This document shows positions 1 to 12,404 of a stretch of 64,000 nt of DNA, piece by piece; within the stretch, counting starts at the first letter, position 1; each line of letters begins with the position of its first letter. The position numbers and the translations under genes were made by a program. This DNA is from Thermothielavioides terrestris NRRL 8126. Its lineage: Eukaryota > Ascomycota > Sordariomycetes > Sordariales > Chaetomiaceae. Under the pieces are notes generated by a model. That model saw nothing but the letters and a program-made list of their open reading frames with translations, was not told the DNA's origin and did no database searches. The DNA lies in the NCBI RefSeq assembly GCF_000226115.1, contig NC_016461.1, positions 930,001 through 994,000 on the forward strand. Direction: 5' to 3'.

Positions 1-3000
1 CCTCCGGCTACGTCGAACAGGAGAGCATTCCGGTTGCTGAAGACCTCTTTGAGCGAGTCCGGCTCGACTGGATGATCCTGTTTGATCTGCGGATGTGGAA
101 GAAGGTCCGCAACGACCTCCGCTCGCTCTACATCTCGACCGTGGTCACCATCCCCGAGTTCAAGCGCGTGCTCGGCCTGCGCTTCGCCGGACTCTACACC
201 ACCCTCTCCCAGCTGTACCTCATTGGCGACCGGGAGCCCGACCACTCTATCATTAACATCTCGCTGCAGATGCTCACAACTCCTTCCATCACTGCCGAGA
301 TTGTCGAGCGAGGCAACTTCCTCACCAGCCTCATGGCCATTCTGTACACCTTCTTGACCACGCGCCAGGTTGGACACCCCTGGGATGTGGCGTCGAACGC
401 GGTCCTGTCGTTCGACACCGGCTCGGTCACGAACCGGAGGATGTACCACTTCTACCTCGATCTCAAGTATCTCTTCAGCTCTCCACACGTCCAGGAGCGT
501 CTCCGGACAGAAGAACGGTACATGATGCAGTTCTTGGATCTCGTCAAGCTGCACCAGGGTATCTGCCCCAACGTGAGGGCAGTCGGCGAGCACGTCGAGT
601 ACGAGACGGACACCTGGATCAGTGCCTCCCTCGTTACGCGCGAGATCAACAGGCTCTGCAGACAATTTGCCGAGTCCTTCCGCGGTGTCAAGGAGCAAGA
701 CTCGCTCTATGTGTCGCGGGCCATCCGCCTCGCGGCCAAGACGGTCATCATCAACTCGATCGGGGCCGAGCGTGGCAGGTTTAGCCAGTCAGAAATCAAG
801 GACGAGGTCCGGTTCAAGACACTTGATGACTTTGAATTTGAGGCTCCCGGCCGTGATTTTCAGGTCGTCCGGTTTGTGGTGGAAGAAGAGCCGATCAGCT
901 TCCACCACGCTCTCCACTACACCCTGTCGTGGCTGATCGAATGCGGCAAGGCGATGCCTGTCGAGCAGCTCAGGGCCCTTCTCAGCTTTTCCACGCAGGA
1001 GCTCGTGATGAAGCCGCGCTCCATGGGCAAGAAGACGATGCCGAGGCACGGCGATTACGGACCGGAGGACTACTTGATGGCCGCCTTTGACTTCCCTCTC
1101 CGGGTTTGTGCCTGGCTGGCGCAGATGAAAGCGGGCATGTGGGTCAGGAACGGCCTGAGTCTGCGCCACCAGGCCGGCACCTACCGCGGTGTAGGCCAGA
1201 GGGACGTCTCGCACCACCGCGACATCTTCCTGCTGCAGACGGCTCTGGTGGTCTGCGATCCCAGCCGCGTGCTCGCCTCCATCGTCGACCGTTTCGGCAT
1301 GGAAAAGTGGGTCAAGGGATTCTTCGAGCAAAAGTCCAAGGCCCAAGACGATATCCAGCACCTGGATGTTGTTGAGGACATGATCCACCTTCTCATTGTC
1401 CTGCTCAGCGACAGGACCGCGCTCACGCCCGCTGAGGATGATCGAGCCCCGCACCTCGCCTCCATGCGCCGCGATATCACGCACGTCCTCTGCTTCAAGC
1501 CGCTGTCATTCTCCGATATCTGCCTCAAACTCCCGGACAGATTCCAGGAGCAGGAAGACTTCCATAAGATCTTGGATGAGATGACAACATTCAGGCCCCC
1601 CGAGGGTCTAACCGACGTTGGCACCTTCGAGCTGAAGCCGGAGTACATCGAGGATGTCGACCCCTATATTGCTCATTACAACAAGAACCAGCGCGAAGAG
1701 GCTGAGATGGCCTGGCGGAAGTGTGTGGCCAAGAAGACTGGAAAACCGCTCGAGGACGTCGTATACGAACCAAAGCTGCGGCCCATCCCGTCTGGAGCCT
1801 TTGCCGGGCTCGGCAGGTTTACCAGCACCGGCATGTTTGCGCAGATCATCTACTACTCGCTTCTCTATACCCTTGTGTACCCCGGAATGACGCCCCAAGT
1901 CCCGTCAACGCGGGTCGAGACGTTCCTCCAGGTCGTGTTGCACCTAATCCTCATCGCCATTGCTGAGGACAAGTCGGACGAGAACGAGGCGCAGCAGAGT
2001 TCGTTCATCGCCACTGCACTGACCCAGCAAGCCCGCAGCAATTTTATGCCTGATGCTCCGCAGGCCAAAACGATCGTCGCCCTGCTCAACCTGATAACTT
2101 CCAAGGAGGAGTTCAAGACGTGCCACCCCAAGGTTTCTACCATCCTTCGGAGGATGCGGCAGAAACGGCCCAGAGCCTTTGAGTCCAGCTTTGAGCGTCT
2201 TGGCCTCTCCGTGGACCGCATGGACACGGCCTCGCCTGCGGCCAGCAACGCTGACGAAGAGCGAGAGCGGAAGAAACGGGCGGCGTTGGACCGCCAAGCC
2301 CGGGTGATGGCGCAGTTCCAGGCCCAGCAGAAGAGCTTCATGGAAAACCAGGGCGACATCAACTGGGGGGAGATGGAAGATCTCGAAGACGACGACGACT
2401 TGCCGCCGATGGAGGAGCACAGGAAGTTCTGGAAGTACCCGTCGGGGACCTGCATCCTTTGCCAGGAGGACACGGACGATCGTCGGCTGTACGGCACATT
2501 TGCCTACTTCACCGAGAGCAATATCCTTCGGCAGACCGACTTCCAAGACCCCGACTTCGTCAGGGAGGCGTTCAATACGCCCGACAATCTCGACCGGTCT
2601 GCGGAAGCCATACGGCCGTTCGGAGTTGCCCACGAGAACCGGCAAATCGTCCGCAAGGTGGATCAACGCGGCCAAACGTTTGAGACGGAGCGCCAGGTCA
2701 TCGGCAAGGGGTTCCCGGCGAAGCTGTCTCGCCGCGGCCCGGTGTCGATTGGTTGCGGCCACATGATGCACTACAGCTGCTTCGAGACGTACTTTGACGC
2801 CACGACGCGGCGGCACAACCAGCAGATTGCGCGACATGCTCCGGAGAACATCGCCATGTTGGAGTTTGTGTGTCCGCTGTGTAAAGCGCTGGGCAACGCG
2901 TTCCTCCCCATCATCTGGAAGGGGCAAGAGGAATCATATCCGGGGCCCTTGGTGCCGTCCTCCTCGTTCCCGACCTTCCTCGACTCCCAGCTGCACTCGG

Positions 3001-4881
3001 CCTATTACACGCTGGGAGCGGCGCGGCCGCTAGACCAGGTCCAAAGTACGTTCGCTTCGTACACGACCAACCAGATGATCAACAGCCTCGCCGAGAAGTC
3101 GTCGCAGCTGTTGGATGATGCGTGGGTGGACGTCGGAGCCCAGTCGTTCTCGACAGGCACACCGTTTAGCGAGACTTTCTCGCTGGTCTCGGCTCCCGAA
3201 GCGGGCCCGCGAGGCCCGACACCTGATACCAACAGTGCGATGCGGGAGCTGGTCAACGTCTATCGCCGACTGCGGGACACGCTGAGCAAGAACGGCATCG
3301 TTTCGCGCCACGAGATTGGGCCGGCGGAGCTGGAAGCAAACGAGCTGTACGGCAGCGACGCGCTAGCACGCTCGGTGGGATTCTCCATCTCGGCCGTGGA
3401 AATCCAGCAGCGCGGCGTCGAGGCCGAGTACGGCATGACGTTCCTTGAGAAGATCCCAGACCAGGTCCTCACGCAGCTCCGCATCCTCGCCGAGACGGTG
3501 ACGTCCTACATTGCTGTGGGCGGCCTGCGCGAGTCCGGGGAGAACAAGATCGACACCGAGTACCGCCGGGATAGCGAGCGCCAGCACTGCCAGCTGTTCA
3601 TCACGCAGTACCTGGGCGAGGCGACGGAGAACTCGCGGTCTCCGGCCAGCTCGTACCCGCCGCTCCTGAGTCAGGATCCGTTTATCTTCCTCTGCGAGTG
3701 TGTCTTCGGCGTCATTCCGGCGCAGGGATTCGAGATCGCGCACATGGTCCGGCTCTGCTACCTGGCCGAGATCACCAAGGTGGCCTACCACCTGGCGCGC
3801 AACGTGCGGATGGCACAGTATTTTCAGTATGTAGGCGCCGACCGCCGGCAGGACATGGATCCGGCCACATCCAAGTTTCTCGCCTTCTGCGATGGGCTCT
3901 GCGAGATAGACATAGAGTGCGCTGCGCAGGGCATGGTCGAGATCGACCGGCCGCGCTGGGAGAACAGAGCCTTCGAGCAGCCCGGCCTAGGCTCGTGGGA
4001 CTCGTGGTACATTCTCCTGCGCAAGTACGCGCTCGCTTTTCTCCGCAAGTGCGTCGTGCTCCTGCACGTCAAGTACGGCGTCGACTTCAACAGCCGCGTC
4101 TCGCCGAACCCGGAGCAGCGCGAGCTCGAGAGGCTTACCGAAGCGCTCCGCGTCCCGTCGCTCGACGAGATGCTCACGGCGCTGACGCCGGCGCAGGGCG
4201 TGCAGCACGGCTGGCCGGCGTCCACGCGCCGGCTCGTGGCCGGGTGGGTGAAGCACCAGGCGCTGTGGCCGTACAACGGCGACTGCGACACGCTGCCGCA
4301 GTCGGCGGTGATCAGCCACCCGGGCATCTTCGAGCTGGTGGGGCTGCCCAAGAACTACGACACGCTCATCGAGGAGTCCACGCGGCGGCGGTGTCCGACC
4401 AAGGGCAGGGACGTCACGGACCCGGTGATCTGCCTGTTCTGCGGCGACATCTTCTGCAGCCAGGCGGTCTGCTGCGCCAAGGAGATCAGGGAGGGCCGGA
4501 ACAAGGTGTTCAAGGTTGGCGGGGCGCAGCAGCACATGATCAAGTACGTTTCAGTTCCCAAGTTCACACACTCCTCCGCAGCTTTTTGTGCTAACCCGGA
4601 ATGCGTGTACCAGATGCCAGGGAAACATTGGCCTCTTCATCAACATTCGCAAGTGCTGCGTCTTCTACCTCTCGCGGCTGTCGGGCTCGTTCAGCCAGGC
4701 GCCGTACATCGACAAATACGGCGAGGTGGACATGGGCCTGCGCTTCGGGCGGCAGCTGTTCCTGCATCAGAAGCGGTACGACTCGATGCTGCGGAACCTG
4801 TGGCTCAGCCACGGGGTGCCGAGCTTCATCGCGCGGAAGCTCGAGGCGGATATCAACACGGGCGGGTGGGAGACCATCTAG
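1..4881 (+). CDS. ubr1: UBR1-type E3 ubiquitin ligase (N-recognin), C-terminal part; 5' end outside window
   Basis: The reading frame is open from base 3, so the gene starts upstream; about 1602 residues lie in the window. N-recognins bind N-degrons and, with an E2, ubiquitinate substrates for the proteasome. Counting from the Met at 72, an atypical RING-H2 is visible: CILC near residue 794, CGHMMHxxC near 895 and CPLC near 934. A cysteine-rich C-terminal block follows (ICLFCGDIFCS, then NIGLFINIRKC), as in the C-terminal domain of UBR1 proteins. An intron at 4544-4613 (GTACGT...CAG, 70 bp) restores that last conserved block; without it the frame runs on as unrelated sequence to 5045. The frame stays in phase across the intron and stops at 4879-4881. 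The UBR box and N-domain must lie upstream. The next gene is convergent. Family assignment is firm; paralogue identity (UBR1 or UBR2-like) is inferred. Confidence 0.9.
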
Positions 4882-5669
4882 CTCGTTTCGTTCGGGTGGG
4901 TATAGGTTGTGGTCGGCGCCAGCCGACAAGGCAGTCGGTTTTGGGGCATTGTGTTTTACGGCATCTTAACAGCGGATCATCATCACTACTGACCAGCCAA
5001 TCCTTAGAATCATGGGGGAGAGTCCGGGGAGTTTCGTGTTTTTGAAATGACGAGAAGAGGGCCATGAACAAACCAAGGACGTAGTTACCCAGCGCAGAAT
5101 GATAGTCAAGATACCAACATGCTCTGCAGCGCTTGAGATGGTGATTGCAGCAGGTTTATGTATACGCTCTCTGCTTTTTGGCTCAAGCGATATTTTCGTG
5201 TGGACGTGGATGGATGCATCGCCTGGGCATAGGAAGAGAGACTGGTCGAGACTGGGGAAGACATCGACGCAGCCAGCTGGACTGTGAAGCGAACCCTGAG
5301 CACGGCGCATCTGGCAAGCAGCCATTCGGCGCTGCAGGCAGGAGGAGCCTTACCGCCAGTTGAAGCTTCATGGGCGCGCTGTCGATGTGCGGTTCGGCAT
5401 AACTACCAGATGCGATGCGCTAGTGTAGAGCAAGCAAAAAGCCATCATCCGTAGTGCATAAAAAGTTGATACTCGTTATTACTACTCAGCTCAGGTCCTA
5501 ATATCTACCGGTTACTCGCTCTAGCGATGAATGGCTTCTCCCCTCTTCACCCCTTCACCACCGGCCAAACAATCAGCCTGGGCTTCACCCGGATGTCTGT
5601 CCCTTATCAAAAAGACTAACAGCGACAACAACGCGTGCAGTCTCATCACCGAAGATTCCACGGCCCGCT
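4882..5669. other. Convergent intergenic region
   Basis: This is about 0.8 kb between the stop codons of the ubiquitin ligase and the kinase. It should hold the two 3' UTRs. Short frames here have no recognisable domain, and I see no RNA gene or repeat. Confidence 0.6.
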
Positions 5670-8600
5670 CTACATGGCCCGCATGGGAGCGACGTCGTGC
5701 GACCACCCCTGATACGCCGTCTCGCGAGGCTGGTGCAGGACCGGACCCGGCTGGCCGTTCCCGGCCTCGTACGGAGGAACAGCACGACCTGCTGTTCCCC
5801 ACCCCGCACCACCTCCGCCAGCATAGCCGTTGCCGTTCTCCTTTTCGCCACCGCCGCCGCCGCCGCCCTCCCCATCCAGCCCCGGGCCCCTTCCACCCAC
5901 CTCCTCCCAATCCTGATCCCGATGTTCCTCCTCCTCCTCCTGCTGCTGCTGCTCATCCACCACCTCATACTCATCCTCATCCTCCTCCCCCAGCCCCATG
6001 CGCTGCCACTCGTACCCCAGAAAGGCGGTGCGCTTGCGCACCTCCATCGCGACGCCCCTCGTCGCCGCGTCCCGCAGCAGCCGGTCCCGCGGGCGCTTGT
6101 TGCGGCGCTGCTGGTCGGCCCGCGCCGCTCCCGCTGCCCCCGCCCCCGCCGGGGTGGTTGCGGCTGCTGCTGCTGCTGCTGCTGTGGGCCGGAAGCGCCG
6201 GACGAACTCGCGCAGGCGCGCCCGCTCGGCGTCCGTCGCGCCCGGCAGCCGCGCCAGGTACTGCTCGATCGTGTGCTGCCGGCAGGTGCTCGCGGCCGCG
6301 CCGTCGTGCGGCGGCGGTGGCGGCGCCGGCGTCGCGATCGCTGCCAGTGCGAACTCCTGCAGCGTGCGCCGTAGCGGACGGAGGAACGTGAGCTGTTCCT
6401 TCGTTGGGGGCGGCAGGGGCGAGGGGAACGGGTTGGGGCTGTTGTTGTTGTTATTGTTGAAGGCGACCGCAAATGGCGGCGCTGCTGCTGCGACGGGGGA
6501 TTCCAATGACGGCAGCGGGGGTGGGATTGAGTACTGGTGGTCTTTTGTGCTGCTCGCCGGGTCTCTGAGGTCGTGGATCAGGTTGCGGTGAGGATGTGTC
6601 TGGGTGTTCCGGTTCTGTCCTGCTGCGGGGGAGGAGGGATAGAGTGCGGGAGGCCAGTCGATGCCCTCTTGAATTGAGCACAAGGGGGAGAACGAGGGCA
6701 ACTGTGGGCCTTGCGGCCGCTCAGCCGCCCCGTCGTGACCGTTCCCGCACGGCTCTTCTATCTCTTGTTGACTCTCGCTCGCGTCGCTCACCGACTCGCC
6801 GTCGTCGAAGTACTGCGTGTCGTCGACGGAGCGAAGCTTCGGGACGAACGGGGGAGTCACCTCGTGCAGTCGCTCCCAGGGGACGTTGCGGAACCACTTG
6901 TGGGCCTTGATGTCCTCGGCGTCATAGGGAAACACATAGCGACCGGCAAAGTCGCGCGGCCCACAGCAACGGGTGCTGGCGCCGACCCCTCGAGAGCTGC
7001 GGCAGAATGAAGGCGACGACGACGTGACGCGGTCCTTCATGCGGTAGCGCTCCGAGCAAAGCCGGTACTCCATATCCGTGATGAGCGACAGGATCAGGTG
7101 CTGGCATCGGCGCGACACGCTCGGGCGCGAAGGGAAGCCGAAGGTCTCGTGGTGCCGCAAGATGTTCTCCTTGGTCTTGTGCCGGCCCTCCTCGGCTAGG
7201 AAGGGCGTGTGCCCGTAAATGCACTCAAACAGGATGACGCCGACGCTCCACCAGTCGCACCGGGCGTCGTATCTCCTGCCCTCGATCACTTCGGGGGCCA
7301 TGTACTGGCTGGTTCCCACAATGCTTCTGGCCGACTTGCGGTTTCCGCAGCGGTTGCGCCAGTTGAGCAGAGGCTCGCCGTCATGCATGTCTTTCTTGCC
7401 GTGCCTTTCGATGCCGATTGTTATCCCGCTCGGCCTCTTCTTGGTCGCCTCAGCGCAGCGGCTCTCGGTCTCGAGCCTGTCTTCTTCGTCGCCGTCGACG
7501 GCAATGCCCAGCTTTTGCACCAGGCTCTACCGGTGACTGCTGTAGTATGTCGTGTCGTGGGACCAATGCCCGTCGAATGCCAGCCCGAAGTCGCTGATCT
7601 TGAGGTGGCCCGATGCCGAGATGAGAAAGTTGTCGGGCTTGATGTCACGGTGGATGCACTTGAGCGAGTGCGCGGCCTCGACACATAGTACGATCTCGGC
7701 GATGTAGAAGCGTGCCACCGACTCGTGCAGCGTGTTCTCGCGGATTAAGAGACTCAGGAAGTCTCCGCCAGGCATGTACTCCATCACCAAGTACAGATTC
7801 GAGAGATCCTGGAAACTGGCGACGAGCGGCACGATCCTGCCGGCCTCAATCAGCAACCCAGAACTTCCCTCACCGGCCCTCACCTCACAGGGGACGAGAC
7901 AGGAGGAGCAAGAAAAGAAAAGACCAGTCTTACCACCTCGATCCCTCACTAGCCACCAGAATGTCCCTCTCAGCCCTGAGATGCCCTTCCTGGCTCGACC
8001 TCAGCATCTTGCTCTTCTTGATCACCTTCATCGCATACACCCGTCCCGGCCGACGGCGATGCCGAACCAGCCTCACCACTCCGAAGCTGCCCTTGCCCAG
8101 GACCTTGACCGTCTCGTAGTCCATCACGCGGGACCCATCTTGGGGCGCCGCCGCAGCCGACGCGCCGCCCAGCGCCCGCAGGCCGCGCGCCTTCATGACC
8201 CGCAGCCGCCGCAGGTGCTGGCTCTCGCGCTGCGCGAACCGGGCCCGCGCCGCGAGCACCTCGTCGGCGCTCAGCGGCGTGCCGCGGCGCCGGGCGCGGT
8301 TGAACAGGTCGGTTTCCAGCATCTGCTGCCGCATCTGCCGCGGGGACGGCCCCGGGGAGAGGAGCTCGTTGAACCGCGTCTCGAGGCAGATCTTGGCGGC
8401 GGCGGCGCGCTCGACGGTGGCGATGCTGGGGCGGCAGTGGTTGAGGGGCATTTCCTGGATGGTCACCAGCTGGTTGTTGTCGTTGCCGTTGCCGTTGTCG
8501 AAGTTACCCGGAGGACGAGGCGGGATTACGGTGGGTTGTGAACCGGGGCCGCGGCGGGCACGCTGTGCGCTGAGCTTCGGCTCAACACCTCGCCCGCGCC

Positions 8601-9207
8601 CCCCAATCGCGTTGAGGTCTCCATCCTTGAAAGTCGATTCTCGGGGAGATATGGTCGTCGTGTCCAGAGTCGCCTTGGCGCAGCTGCCCTGGGAGCTGCT
8701 GGCCTTGTTACAGCTGATATTTGAGCTTGTGCTGTGGGCCAGCCGGGACGCAGGAGGCGATGGGAGCAACACCCCCGCAACTTGGAAGGTCTCCTTCAGC
8801 GATGGTCGGCCCTTTGGCGAGGCCCTGCGGACGACTGTGGGCTGCGGAGGACTGCGGAAGATGGCATTCGACATCTTGTGCATGCCCAGCGCGAAGGCTG
8901 ACTTGGTTCGATAACCTCCAGAGACCGGGCTCAACTGCTCAGTGACGACGGGTTGCTCATATGCTAAGGTAGTGTCAACCTGGAACAACACCGCAGGACT
9001 TCCTGTCTAGAAGTACGTACAGCTGTTGGTCAAGGACTTGAGGGCTGAGACAACCTTCACTCCGTGCCGGCGAAGCTTGGCAGACAGCACAGAGCTGGAT
9101 TTGGACGGGGGAATGGTGCGGTTGCCGGAGACGCCGTCCACCGTACGCTCAGGCCCGGAAGAGGAGACGCCGGTCTGACTTCGGTGCCGGACGGGATGAC
9201 TGTTCAT
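5670..9207 (-). CDS. NDR-family AGC serine/threonine kinase with an in-frame TAG at codon 509
   Basis: Three exons are inferred: 9207-9021, 8963-7934 and 7836-5670 (introns 8964-9020 and 7837-7933, both GT-AG and in phase), giving 1128 codons including the final stop. A long N-terminus leads to an NDR/MOB-binding-like helix (RFAQRESQHLRRLR). The kinase domain follows: glycine loop GKGSFGVV, YAMK lysine, HRDIKPDN, DFG, and GTSQYMAPEV after the extended activation segment typical of NDR kinases. A low-complexity tail rich in Asn, Pro, Ala and Gly ends near a hydrophobic motif, FLGYEW. NDR kinases act with MOB coactivators in polarity and cell-cycle control. Oddity: a TAG at 7527-7529 falls in frame inside the activation-segment insert (after YYSSHR, before SLVQKLGI), with conserved sequence continuing unbroken on both sides. 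It could be a nonsense allele, an assembly error, or a site of read-through. Start choice rests on the first Met of the spliced frame. Confidence 0.8.
7527..7529 (-). other. In-frame TAG interrupting the kinase
   Basis: Frames on both sides of this stop are the same frame, and both match NDR kinase sequence, so there is no frameshift. No GT-AG intron of plausible length removes the stop without deleting conserved residues. If the ancestral codon was CAG (Gln), the change is a C-to-T at CpA, the RIP-type substitution; from Tyr TAC it would be a transversion. Confidence 0.85.
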
Positions 9208-9995
9208 GTCGGTCCATGGAATGCGAGAGACAGATAGTGCTGCGGCGAATGCGTGGTGGAAGCTGGAAGATAACGAGAGTTGGGGAACAGGCTTCGAGCA
9301 ACGAAGTACGGTGGGGGGAACTGGGGCAAATAATGCTTGGTTCGGGCACGGCTTGACGTTGAAGGATGCGGCCGCGCCCCTTGGGCCCGGTTGGAAGGTT
9401 CTTTCCTCGCTCGGCGCACCTCTCAGCCTTCCAAAGCAACCTCAACGCATGGACGGAAGGAAGGATTGCATGAGCCAGGCCTTCTCTCGGTACGTTGGCC
9501 CGGGACTGTAAGCAGGCAGCGGGCAATCACTCCAGATGGTCGCGACACAGAACTGAGAAACGAAGGGAGTATATCATCAAATTTTGCCGGTATGTCATTG
9601 CACCTATTGGCCGACGGAAAGGCAAGGAAAACAAACGCAAGAGACCGAAACCGACCGAGAGACTTTTCCGTTCGCCGACCATATGCAACGCAGACCTCGT
9701 CATCCCGTTAACCCGTCAGTCTGCTCCCCGGAGAGTGAGAGGGTTCCTCGCAGACTGCGCCAGGTCAGAAGTCTCCATGGCGCTGTGCACGTCCCCAGCC
9801 ACGGGCAAGAGCAAGTCTTAGGAAATGAAGAAGCGCGGGGGCTCCAGATAGAGACACGAGAAATGGGCAAAGAAAAACGGGATGATAATGTACATGGAAC
9901 GAACCCAGAACGGCCGACGCCGCGCTCAAAATACCACGAGATCTGTCAGATCGGGCCTATCCCCGGCAGGCAAGAGCTCATCCTGAGACGCTTGT
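9208..9995. other. Intergenic: kinase upstream region and FKBP 3' region
   Basis: Both neighbours are on the minus strand, so this stretch contains the kinase promoter and 5' UTR nearest 9208 and the FKBP 3' UTR nearest 9996. Several overlapping frames exist, but none has a recognisable domain. No repeat or RNA gene is seen. Confidence 0.5.
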
Positions 9996-11671
9996 TTACT
10001 TAATCTCGAGAAGCTTGATATCGAAGATGAGCGTGCTGTTTGCCGGGATCCCAGGCATGGAGCGGCTACCGTAGGCGAGGTGGGCGGGGATGGTCAGCCG
10101 GCGCTCACCGCCGACCGACATGCCAACGACGCCGATATCCCAACCCTTGATGACCTCGCCCTTGCCGAGCTTAAAGGTGAACGGGGCACCCTTCTTGTTG
10201 GCTATGACATGTCGGGTTAGCGCTCCGGCCGTTATTTCTCCGGGAGCATGTAACGATGGTCACTTACCGTCAAACACCTTGCCGTTCTGGAGCTTGCCGA
10301 TGTACCGCATGCCGACCCGATCGCCAGGCTTGGCGGTGCGGCCGGTGCCAAGCTTCCGGTCGTCGATGGTGACGCCCTGTACGACCTTCACGCCGAGGCT
10401 GGCTTTCTTGTCGCCCTGATCCTTGGCAGCAGGGCCGGTCGAGCCCTGATCCTTGGCAGGGCCGGTCGGACCCTGCTCAAGGTTCTTGGCGAACTGAACT
10501 TTCTTATCCCCCTTGGCTGCAGGCGAGTCCTTGGCCTTGGCTTCAACAGCAACCGCCTCGCCCTGGTTGTTCTTCAGCTTCTTGAGTTGTTTTTTGCTGA
10601 GCTTCTTCTCGTCCTTGGCCTTGTCGTCCTTGGCCTTCTCGTCCTTATCCATCATCTCGTCAAGACCCTCAGCCTCCTCCTCGGCGGGCCGCTTGTTCTT
10701 CCCCTTCTTGGCGTCGACCAGCTTGGGGGCCTCTTCCTCCTCGTCGGTGTCAATCTCCTTGATCCGGGGAGTGCCGTCAATGTGGTCCAACTCGTCGCTC
10801 ATCTCATCCGAGTCCTCGTCCTCGATGCCGGGAGCGAGGTCGTACTCGTCATCCGAGTCCTCGTCCTCGTCCTCGTCCTCATCCTCGGCTTCGTCCGCGG
10901 GAACGACGTAGTTGCCGGTGAGGTAGACGGCATGGGTTCCCTTGACGCTGAAGAAGATCTTCTCCCCCTCGCCAACGGTGATGTCGATCGGTTGTTGGTA
11001 GGTCTGTTGTCAGAGGCGGTTAGTCAACTCGATCCGACTGCACAGCTATTTCGAACCATGTCCACATACGCGCTCAGTGTCAAGAGTGCAGACGACGAAT
11101 TCCTCCATGTTCAGCTCATCAGCGTTTTCATCCTCCTCATCGCTCTCCTCATCCTCGTCGCTGGCCTTGGCCTTGCCCTTGTTCTTAGCACCATTGGGTT
11201 TTGGGCTAGCATCTTCCATCTTCTCGTCGGGGTCTTCCTTGGTGGCCTCGAGAAGCTTCTTGATGGCGGCCTCCCGGCGTGCCTTCTTGGACTTGGAGGG
11301 GTCGCTGGGACCGCCGTTGACCTCCTCATCGTCTTCGTCCGACTCGTCCTCGTCCTCCCCACCGCCGAGGAGCGACTCGAGGTTGTCCTCGTCCTCTTCA
11401 TCGTCATCAATGTTCGCCTTGTAGATCTTCAAGGTCGAGCGAGGGACCGAGGGGACGTTGCCCTGGCCATCGGTCTCCGGCTCAGCAGTGGGGTCGATGG
11501 CCGCCATGGTGATGCGGATCTGGCCAAAAAGCGTCAGCTTCAAACCGCAGGCGCATTACCGGAAACACGCCGTGGACCTACCGTGGCCGGGAATTCGATC
11601 TCGGCAGGAACCATGACCTCACCTGGAGGAACCTCCAGGCCGTACACGGCGACGGGCAGAAGCGGCGACAT
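9996..11671 (-). CDS. fpr4: Nucleolar FKBP-type peptidyl-prolyl isomerase (Fpr3/Fpr4-like)
   Basis: Four exons (11671-11582, 11519-11070, 11003-10268, 10201-9996) with 62-66 bp GT-AG introns give 493 residues, all in phase. The N-terminus ([19 protein letters not shown]) matches the nucleoplasmin-like start of fungal FKBP39/Fpr4. Long acidic tracts of Asp/Glu and Lys-rich blocks follow, as expected for a histone-binding nucleolar protein. The last 100 or so residues form an FKBP domain: [13 protein letters not shown], then [29 protein letters not shown] and a terminal [17 protein letters not shown]. The family catalyses cis-trans isomerisation of X-Pro bonds, including in histone tails, and assists nucleosome assembly. 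Length and architecture fit the family. The symbol is by family, as Fpr3 and Fpr4 are not separable here. Confidence 0.9.
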
Positions 11672-12404
11672 CTTGACGACTGCAAGCGGAAACGGCAGGG
11701 GAAAGCGGGAGTCTGGATGAGCGGAAAATGAACAAAACGCTCCCTAGTCGATCAGTAGCAAAAGATCAGGACTTTCTGAGATTGCGACTGATCTGTGCAG
11801 TTGCAAGGGGAAATTGTGAAGGTTGAAGCAGAGCGGGGAGCGCGGCTTGGTCGAAAGTCGGCTCTGCTCTGCAGAAATAACTGGAGGAGCTGCGAGACCA
11901 AAAAATTTTGGGGCCGTCTCCCACAGTTCGTGGGCGATAAGACATCAAGTGAGTTATCGCCCCACCCGCTTCCCGGCCAACCATTGTGGGGTCCAGGCTA
12001 AACCTGTCACCGCCTGCTTCTCTCGGCTTAGATCGCCCCACTTCGATCGGTTTTGGATGCTTGGATTGACAACGGGCTGTTTGGAGCTGCACGTCCGCCT
12101 CGTTTCAGCTGTCGTCCTGGACATTCCATTTCTGAGTGAAGCACCTTTCTCGGCCTTCAATGTGGTCCTACTTGCACACACAACAGTTCAAAATTAATCC
12201 TGATTTCAATGTTCTGCAGAGACTCGAGATTCCCAAAGTACACGCACGGATCGGCTGGTTTTCCAGAGCGCGTCGGGCGGAGCCCCTACCTCCAGGTTGT
12301 TCAAGGAAGAAACTGTCTCCAGTGGTGACGAACTTGTGTCGATGGCGACAGCTATTCCTCGTAGCCAGTCAGCCCACCTGTAGGCTTTTCTCTCTGATGT
12401 CCCT
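11672..12404. other. Intergenic: FKBP upstream region
   Basis: Contains the upstream region of the minus-strand FKBP gene and the 3' region of the DJ-1/PfpI gene. No coding or RNA feature can be supported. Confidence 0.5.

Noticed and set aside
4614..5045. Extended UBR1 frame to 5045
   Set aside because: The conserved C-terminal block is in the other frame after a good intron at 4544-4613; the extension is intron read-through.
10587..11720. 377-codon plus-strand frame over the FKBP gene
   Set aside because: It is the antisense shadow of acidic, low-complexity codons in the FKBP gene; the minus strand has conserved domains and splice sites.
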